In this document: piece after piece, positions 57,401-64,000 of the stretch
How positions within the stretch are numbered: the first letter of the stretch is position 1
Layout of the letters: the number at the start of each line of letters is the position of its first letter
Source of the DNA: Diospyros lotus
Lineage: Eukaryota > Streptophyta > Magnoliopsida > Ericales > Ebenaceae
NCBI RefSeq assembly: GCF_014633365.1
Contig: NC_068338.1
Span: 14,208,616 to 14,272,615 of the forward strand
DNA length: 64,000 nt
Reading direction: 5' to 3'
The notes under the pieces: model-generated
The model's database searches: none
What the model was told of the DNA's origin: nothing
What the model saw: the letters and a program-made list of their open reading frames with translations, nothing else
Translations under genes and position numbers: made by a program

Positions 57401-57941
57401 ATTGTACAATTTGTCCACAATTGCTATTTAGATTTGGTAGACCAAAGTTGATAGGTAACAGTAAGATATAGGAATAGATATATAGGGAACACTACAGAAG
57501 CCACTCCCGAGGTTGTGATTTGGCTGCCCGCCGCTTTCTGGCATCACACGATTTAACATTTTTTAAATCTCCTTAATCATATTTAGTGTGATATTTTTAT
57601 ATTAATTAAATATATAATATAATATAATAATATAAGAGTGTTATATTAAATATTATTTTTAAATATCTAAGTAATATAATTTTGTGAAGTAAAATTATAA
57701 TTTTACTGTGGTGTCGGTGAAAATTATTTTTTTTTTAAGTTTTAATCCAACTAGTTTTTATTCTGTTATATTTTCAGTTAAGTATAATTTTTGAAAACAA
57801 TAAAAAAAAATAACTATAGAGTGTAATTAATTTGTTTGAGTGATTGATTTTTTTTTAAAAAAAAATAATTAAAATTGATTGTGTACATTTGTTTGTTTTG
57901 TGTTATTTAATATGTAAAAGGAGAAGAAAACAAGAAATTAA
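54481..57941. other. Intergenic DNA; low-copy, GC-richer patches at 56040-56450 and 56940-57080
   Basis: Most is AT-rich with no recognisable gene. Two patches differ: 56040-56450 (with GACGGGGCCCACTAAGG, GGTGGTGATCGATCTCG and CAGCTGCTGCTGCTGCC) and 56940-57080 (with two ACGTGG boxes, GAACGTGG and ACACGTGG). GGCCCA and ACGTG are common plant promoter motifs. No ORF with a domain adjoins them, so they may be distal regulatory DNA or an unannotated non-coding transcript. Confidence 0.3.
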
Positions 57942-58262
57942 ACATTCATACGTATGCATACACTTACTTAATAATATTTATTTATTGGACAGATAATATA
58001 CTGCATATATATATATATGTATAGTTAGTATGTACATGCAGGAGCTTATTAAATTCAAGAGGCAATTAATTAAAATAGGGATAGTTGGGTTGTGACACAA
58101 GAAATGAAACATTCATACGTATGCATACACTTACTTAATAATATTTATTTATTTGACAGATAATATACTGCATATTATATATATATGTATAGTTAGTGTG
58201 TACATGCACGACGAGCTTATTAAATTCAAGATGCAATTAATTAAACATATATAATTAGTGTG
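57942..58262. repeat. 167-bp tandem duplication
   Basis: ACATTCATACGTATGCATAC starts at 57942 and again at 58109. Both units continue with TTACTTAATAATATTTATTT, GACAGATAATATACTGCATA and GAGCTTATTAAATTCAAGA, with a few substitutions and small indels. Confidence 0.85.
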
Positions 58263-60585
58263 TTTCAGTCCTACACATATGACCCTAATTTCTTGTGTTG
58301 CGCTGCAGTCAATTAATAACTCTTCAAATTAAGAAACCCTAATTAATTAATTATTAAAGGGAGTTCCAGGTCAACCAGCGGGTCTGGGTCTGGGTCTGGG
58401 TCACTCCAGACCAAATGCATGCAGTCAAGTTCCAATTACGTACTAGGACCTGCCCCATTTCACTTTCCATTAATTAGTATTCAATTCAATTTATAAGTCA
58501 AAAATTAAATTGTTAATTAATTCAATTATATTCACCGACCCGTCAAATAAACAATCCCTCGCTCGCTCTCTCTCTTTGTAAGAGGTGATCCATTTTATGC
58601 ACACCTAAACGAGAAGGGTTTTTTTGTTTTGAATTATGTTTTATTATTAACGTCTTTAGTCACCTTATTTTTAGAGCTATATATATTGAAGAGGTAAATT
58701 ACGAAATGTGTCAGAGTGATCAGGGTGGTAGACCTTGACACCACTGATACCACTCTCAAGATCTTTATCCAAAAACAAGTCTTCTATTTCTCCTAAAAAT
58801 CGAATTGACACTAGAACCCTTCAAATAAGTTTTCAATTTGTCCTTTTACCACTCTATTATGCCTCGCGAGAATGAAAAGATTTTGCTTTTTTTTGGGGAG
58901 AGGGGTGATCTTTGTGTCCTTATACGAGTGAAGGTCCTTGAAGAGAGGTAGTACATTGCAAAATTGAAACTCTATTAAAAGGCATGTAAAGAGTTATTTT
59001 ACATAAATTTTTTGATGTTTAAGTCAACAAATATAAGTAAATGTTTATGTTAGATTCAATTTTAAAGATTTAATCTTCTAAAAAGGAAAAAAAAAATCTC
59101 CTGCACAAATACTGAAGGTGTCCTGCACGACGACATCTTCTTTAAGACTCTTGACTTGCTTATTCAAGACCTCAAGTAAATTAACATGTCTTTGGGTTCT
59201 ATTGTGTTTGATTTGATTTTTCTAGAAAAAATGAAATATGGAATTATATATAAAAAAATTAATGTAAATATTGTTCCAAATGTTAATTGTGTAAATTATA
59301 AATTTTGTATTTGTTTGGATATATATCTTTTAAATCACTTAATTGCATGCTTTGGTTGTATGGTAATTTCTCCTAATTTGCTTGTTGAGATAACTTAGGG
59401 AAGGGTGTTTGGTAATTAAATAAAATTTAATATTTAAATTTGATTTATAACAAAGAAGTTACTATATGTCTTTCTATACCGTGTCAAGAGTGCTTAAAGA
59501 ATAGACTAACTTTGTAAATTACTTAAACCAATTCATGTGACTGAGTCCAAAATTACTTTAATCAAGTCTTTTCTTGCCCAGAATTACTGAGTCCAATTAA
59601 TGTTATTAGTTATATATATAATTTATTATCTATTAATATGTTTTGTGCTGTGCTATTCATGTTTTATAAAATCTTAATATTTTGGCATCTACATGTTTTA
59701 AACTAAACTTTTCGGGACAAATCCATATATTTGACCATGTAATTTTACGTTTTTTTTGTAATTATTTAAATTTTTTATTATTTCAATTACACTCTTACAC
59801 TTGTATTTTTGAGTAATTTAATTTAATTTAACTTTTTTTCATGTGATAACTTAAATTTTGTTATTGTGATTACATCAGTGAACCAATATTTTTGAATTAA
59901 TTTAATTTTTTTATTTTAATATATATATAAAAAATAAAGTAAAATAAATCAATTTAATTTTTTTTATACGTTAAAGTATATAGATTAAATTGACTAAAAA
60001 ATATCGGTACATAAATGTAATCGAAATAACTAAAAATTTAAATTATCATACGAAAAAAAATATCAAAGTACAAGTATTAAATTAACTCGAAAATACAGAT
60101 TTAGTAGTGAAATTGAGACAATAAAAAATTTAGATTATCATAAAAAAAATCAAAATACAAGAAAAAAAAAATATGAATTTGACCAATATTTTGGAGTAGT
60201 CTATAAATTTTTAGAAATCAAGACACTATCCAAATTTTTAAATTTAATTAGATTCACTTAATTTCATAAATTCAAAAATATATCCATCAGGACTGATTTT
60301 GGTCTCGGTCTATGTAACATGGTGAGTAACTCAGTCCATAAACAGTATTAGAAGAAAGAAAAAAAAAAAAAAAAAACTGAGTCAATAAACGTGGTGACGT
60401 CATGGCATGGGACATCCCAGCGAGTAGGAAAGCTTGCAAGTTAAGTTAGGGGAACGGTTACTTGGAGAGGAGAGGCCGTGGGTTGCTGACATAAGGGATG
60501 GCGATAAGGAAGCAATTCATACGTATGAAGAAGGGGTCAATTCAATAGCCAGCGGAAGAGAACTTTCTTACAAATTCAGAGTGCC
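58263..60585. other. AT-rich intergenic DNA
   Basis: Contains a short GGGTCTGGGTCTGGGTCTGG tandem repeat near 58380-58400 and poly-A/T runs. Frames at 59186-59398 and 60434-60637 match nothing recognised. No RNA gene was found. Confidence 0.35.
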
Positions 60586-60628
60586 GTTTTGTTCACCCCT
60601 CCCCCGCGTTAACGGGGGTGAACAAAAC
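60586..60628. repeat. Perfect 14-bp stem inverted repeat
   Basis: GTTTTGTTCACCCC (60586-60599) pairs perfectly with GGGGTGAACAAAAC (60615-60628) around a C-rich loop containing GCGTTAAC. A second perfect palindromic hairpin, AATTAGTTTT/AAAACTAATT, follows at about 60633-60657. Related GTTCACCCC-like motifs reappear at about 60980-61010, so these may be ends of a MITE lying between the two. Confidence 0.75.
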
Positions 60629-61582
60629 CCCAATTAGTTTTGGATTAAAACTAATTCAAAACTTCTCTATTCCCTCGTCTTCTCTTTCTCTTCTTCTACG
60701 CAATAGCTTTTCTCCCGTCATTTGTTGCTGCACCCTCGTCAATCTCCACTACATTCTCTTTCTTCATGGTAGTCAACGAGGTGGCGAGAATGTAAGAATG
60801 ATTGGCGCACGAGAGACAAGACGCAACGATAAGAGAAAGACGGTGAGAGACTTATTAGAGAAGAAGAAAAAAGAAGGGGAGAGAAAGGAAAAATGATAAA
60901 AGAGAGAAAAGAGAACGAGAAAGAAGCTCAAATTAAGTTAAAAAAAAAATTGATTGTCCCTCAAAATTGATGAGGGTTACATTCACCCCATTAAAAGTGT
61001 GAACAAAAATACACTCACAAATTCACTTGAAAAAGACACTCATTTTCCGTTGCATAATTTGTTTGTCTTTTCCCTTCATACCCCCACATTTGGGAAATTA
61101 ATCAAAGTCAAGCTTTTATCTTCTTTTTCTTATCATTTGGGCTTTTATTGGGTATCCTAGTAGTAAGTGATTACGTTGGCAAATTTAGAATTTTGTGTAT
61201 AAATTTTATGAGTCTCTTGTGTCTTGTTTAATTATTTATTTTTATTAATAAAATATAAAAATAAAAAAATTAATAATATTATTATTAAATTTTAATAAAT
61301 AACATTAATATTATCGTACATCTGAATCACAACTGAATCAAGTAGTGTTTTTTATTGACGATTATAAATTCATGGAGTCTAACTTTTGGAAGCGACAAGA
61401 GTTAAAAAAGAGTCTAATCTCACCATACACAAAAACTTTGTAGTATTTAGCTTATTCCTTTTTGTTATATGATTCATTAATAAAAATGTTAATAAAAAAT
61501 AAAAATTTCCAAGAATTGAGTGAGAAAAAGGTCGAGGGCTTTCATTTACCGAAAGTCCAACCTCGTGCTAGAAGACCACTTC
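60629..61582. other. Upstream region of the IQM gene, possible MITE at 60586-61010
   Basis: AAAATTGATGAGGGTTACATTCACCCC (read in parts at 60963-60990) and GTGTGAACAAAAATAC echo the hairpin at 60586. The region between is purine-rich on its 3' side (60840-60930). No convincing gene was found; the 92-codon frame at 60618 is unsupported. Confidence 0.35.
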
Positions 61583-61694
61583 GCTCTCTCCCTCTCTCTC
61601 TGTGCCACATCGATCTCTCTCTGTCTCTCTCTGTCTGCGCCTTGGTCTCTAGTAATTGTCTATATAAACCAAAGCAAAGCAGGGTCATGGGGCA
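61583..61694 (+). promoter_or_regulatory. Core promoter of the IQM gene
   Basis: A CT-rich stretch (about 61583-61650, TCTCTCTCTGTCTCTCTC type) precedes a TATA box TATATAAACC at 61661-61670. Transcription would start at about 61690-61700. The arrangement (pyrimidine patch plus TATA, then a 5' UTR ending at a good GT donor at 61867) fits a plant promoter. Confidence 0.55.
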
Positions 61695-62777
61695 TCGCTT
61701 TAAGCACAGAAAGCTCTCATCTTTGAGAAGTAACTCTACATTCATTGCCCAAACCTCCATCCAATTCGGATTCTCCACCCACTCATACCCATCAGTTTCT
61801 CTCTCTTCCTATCCCTCCTCCCTCCTCAATTCTTTGCCTTTCCAAGGGCCTGGCTTCGACATTTAGGTAAACACGAGTTTTTTTTCTGGGTTTGTTTGTG
61901 ATCTCTGCTATCTTAACGAAGAAAGATGGTATCTGCTATTGTTTTACTTGCTCACTATGTTGAATGAATGAGTCTAATGAGTTTCCTGCATTTCCCTCTA
62001 TTCGTCCTTTTATCTGATTGAATACTCGAAACATTGCCAATGGCTTCTGTAGATATTTTTGCCGCTTCATTCTAGGGTTGATCCACTGAAGGATTTATCT
62101 GATTGAACTTTTTTCGTCGCTTAAATTCAAAGATTTGGCCGTTCACCCAGGCCATGCTTTGCTTCTTAAATATAATGTGATTCTTAAGTGGCAAATGACA
62201 TCTAATGTAATGGGCTGTTTTATATGTTGTTTATAGCATTAGGTATCATGAATTTGTGTTATTTTGTTGATGGGGTTGTCTGAGATGTTCGATTAAATCG
62301 TTCATATTCTGGAAAACTGCTATTCAGTCTAATTCAAAGGATGTGGGTGTGTTAAGTTTCATGCCATGGGTAATGGAACTGCATTTCTTTTTCAATTTCT
62401 TTCATAAATTTCGTTTTTATTGTGCCATTGGGATTGCAGATCTTTGCTTCTTCTGATGGGTCCATTTTCTGGCATTCGATCTTTTTTTTTTTTTTACCTC
62501 GTTATTTCTAGAGCTACAGCTCATTTGTGCTATGTCTAGTTTGTCTTGTTTTATTCATAGATACACCTATATATACCTATATAGACCAGATGGGTACTCT
62601 GGATTCATCTATTTATTTTGCTTCATTGGCAACATCTCTAATTGCTAGTAGTTGGGATACTGTGGGTTATATTGCATTTAATTTGATCTCTTTTTGTCAC
62701 ATTCCTCTTATAAGTGATTGTTTGTCTTAACAGGAATCCAGATCACATAAGCTGTTTAAAATTGCTTTTGAAGTCGC
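61695..62777 (+). other. 5' UTR of the IQM gene with an 867-bp leader intron
   Basis: The leader exon (about 61695-61866) ends at TTTAG|GTAAAC. The intron 61867-62733 ends in TGTCTTAACAG with a T-rich tract upstream. A second leader piece (62734-62777) precedes the ATG. The 134-codon and 68-codon frames running through the leader are not expected to be the main product. Leader introns of this size are common in plant genes and often raise expression. Confidence 0.6.
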
Positions 62778-64000
62778 ATGGGGATTTCCTTTTCATGCCC
62801 ATTTGCTGCTTTTAACGATTTAGAGAACGGTTTTGAATCTGTTGTTTTGAAATCGATTAGCTTTCTGGATGATGAAGTGCAAACTCGGGTCCGACCCATC
62901 AGCTTTAAGAGCAGGGACTCGGAACCTGCCATATTACAATCAAAAACTTCTGGGAATACGGTGACAGAAGAATCAGTTAATTTCAAAACAACAGAAACTG
63001 AAAAGATAGCCTCGGATGAATCTCTTTCAACGAAAGAAGGGGCCATACTCACCAATTCTAGTGCCGTTCAGCACAGAGAGATGGATGAGCAATCCCCAAG
63101 GTCGGATGATTCAACAGAGAAAACTGCCCAATTGCCCATTTTGGATCCAAGCAACCCAAAACATGAAGCGGCGATAAAGTTGCAGAAAGTATACAAAAGC
63201 TTTCGAACAAGAAGAAAGCTTGCAGATTGTGCAGTTCTCGTTGAGCAGAGCTGGTACACTTTTCTTTAACGTTTGCGCATTTCTGTCTGTTTCTTTTTTC
63301 CTCCCTGATCTTTTTGAAACTTTATCAGTTTTACTTCCTTCTAATGCAAAATTAAATAATTGCAGGTGGAAGCTGTTAGATTTTGCAGAACTGAAGCGAA
63401 GTTCTATCTCTTTTTTTGACATTGAGAAACATGAAACTGCTATCTCCCGCTGGTCAAGAGCAAGAACTAGAGCTGCTAAGGTGAGTTTGAGACAGATTGA
63501 GTGTTTCTGTCGATTTCATATTTAAGTTCTATCCGTAGTTAAAATGTTGTTTTCCTTAATTCATCTTCCAGGTTGGAAAAGGCTTGTCAAAAAACGGTAG
63601 TGCGCAAAAACTTGCTCTGCAGCATTGGCTTGAAGCGGTAAGTAAATTAAATTAATCTTGATGGTTTTCTTCTTGTCCCATCCGTTCTTGGCTGTTACTG
63701 ATTCAGATGTTTTCTTCCTGTCTATTAACAGATTGATCCACGGCATCGTTATGGACATAATCTTCAGTTATACTATGTCAAGTGGCTTCAATCTCCAAGC
63801 AAAGAACCATTTTTCTACTGGTAAACTTTTTAAGAGATTTTATTGAAAATGTATTTTGCAGTCTACATTTAAATGTTTAATTTCAAATTCTGATCCTAAG
63901 CTTGTCTCTCTGTAAATGCAGGTTGGACATAGGAGAAGGCAAGGAAGTTAATCTTATTGAAAAATGTCCAAGGTCAAAACTTCAGCAGCAATGCATCAAG
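62778..64000 (+). CDS. IQM: IQ-motif calmodulin-binding protein, IQM family (N-terminal 275 residues, 3' end outside the window)
   Basis: Exons 62778-63253, 63366-63480, 63572-63637, 63732-63820 and 63922-64000 join in frame with GT-AG introns. The protein starts [21 protein letters not shown] Ser/Glu-rich variable region runs to about residue 120. The IQ motif is at about 133-146 ([15 protein letters not shown]), which binds calmodulin without calcium. The highly conserved IQM core follows ([64 protein letters not shown]). IQM proteins are plant-specific calmodulin-binding factors linked to stress, hormone and stomatal responses; their biochemical activity is poorly defined. The N-terminus and core recall the IQM1/IQM2 group. 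The ATG is chosen because the conserved MG(I/V)SFSCPF start follows a clean acceptor. Confidence 0.93.

Noticed and set aside
61462..61866. 134-codon frame upstream of the IQM gene
   Set aside because: It spans the promoter and leader exon, crosses the TATA box, and shows no domain; the IQM ATG at 62778 is supported by conserved sequence.

Overview
This 64-kb window is nuclear DNA from a flowering plant, most probably a eudicot. It is AT-rich, genes are split by GT-AG introns, and two low-copy plant genes lie at the edges: the last two exons of a p24-delta cargo-receptor gene (about 3.6-4.0 kb, +) and the first exons of an IQ-motif calmodulin-binding (IQM family) gene (61.7-64.0 kb, +). Everything between is dominated by nested and decayed transposable elements. 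There is no operon, rRNA, functional tRNA or CRISPR.

Layout. 0-1.2 kb: a GC-rich LTR (minus) split by a solo LTR with an exact target-site duplication (TSD). 2.0-2.4 kb: a PIF/Harbinger-type MITE. 3.6-4.0 kb: p24-delta 3' exons. 5.3-5.8 kb: a second MITE. 6.6-12 kb: a three-level nest, a copia LTR split by a gypsy solo LTR that is itself split by a copia solo LTR. 12-15.6 kb: a decayed minus-strand copia polyprotein. 16.7-19.2 kb: minus-strand remnant of a gypsy-associated ORF ('putative gypsy type transposon' domain, acidic segment, coiled coil). 19.2-25.7 kb: four LTR-like blocks, one rich in a TTTCGAAA palindrome. 25.7-35.9 kb: a minus-strand gypsy-like element with a 2.4-kb LTR at its right end, interrupted by a solo LTR and by a 3.56-kb CACTA element that carries a Helitron with a tandem array of its own 5' end. 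35.9-44.0 kb: a second, plus-strand copy of the 'gypsy type transposon' ORF with the same two introns, interrupted by a 4.5-kb copia element with 257-bp LTRs. 45.6-46.7 kb: a 1.1-kb non-autonomous LTR element sharing leader and polypurine tract with that copia. 51.8-54.5 kb: a miniature TRIM-like element and a gypsy LTR fragment containing a MITE. 54.5-61.6 kb: AT-rich intergenic DNA. 61.6-64 kb: IQM promoter and gene.

Functionally the two host genes are unrelated: p24-delta proteins act in ER-Golgi vesicle cargo selection and IQM proteins bind calmodulin. Element boundaries were read by eye from terminal motifs and TSDs. Many are exact to the base, and those are stated as such. Lineage names (Ale-, Tork/Angela-, Tekay-like) are inferences from recalled family features.
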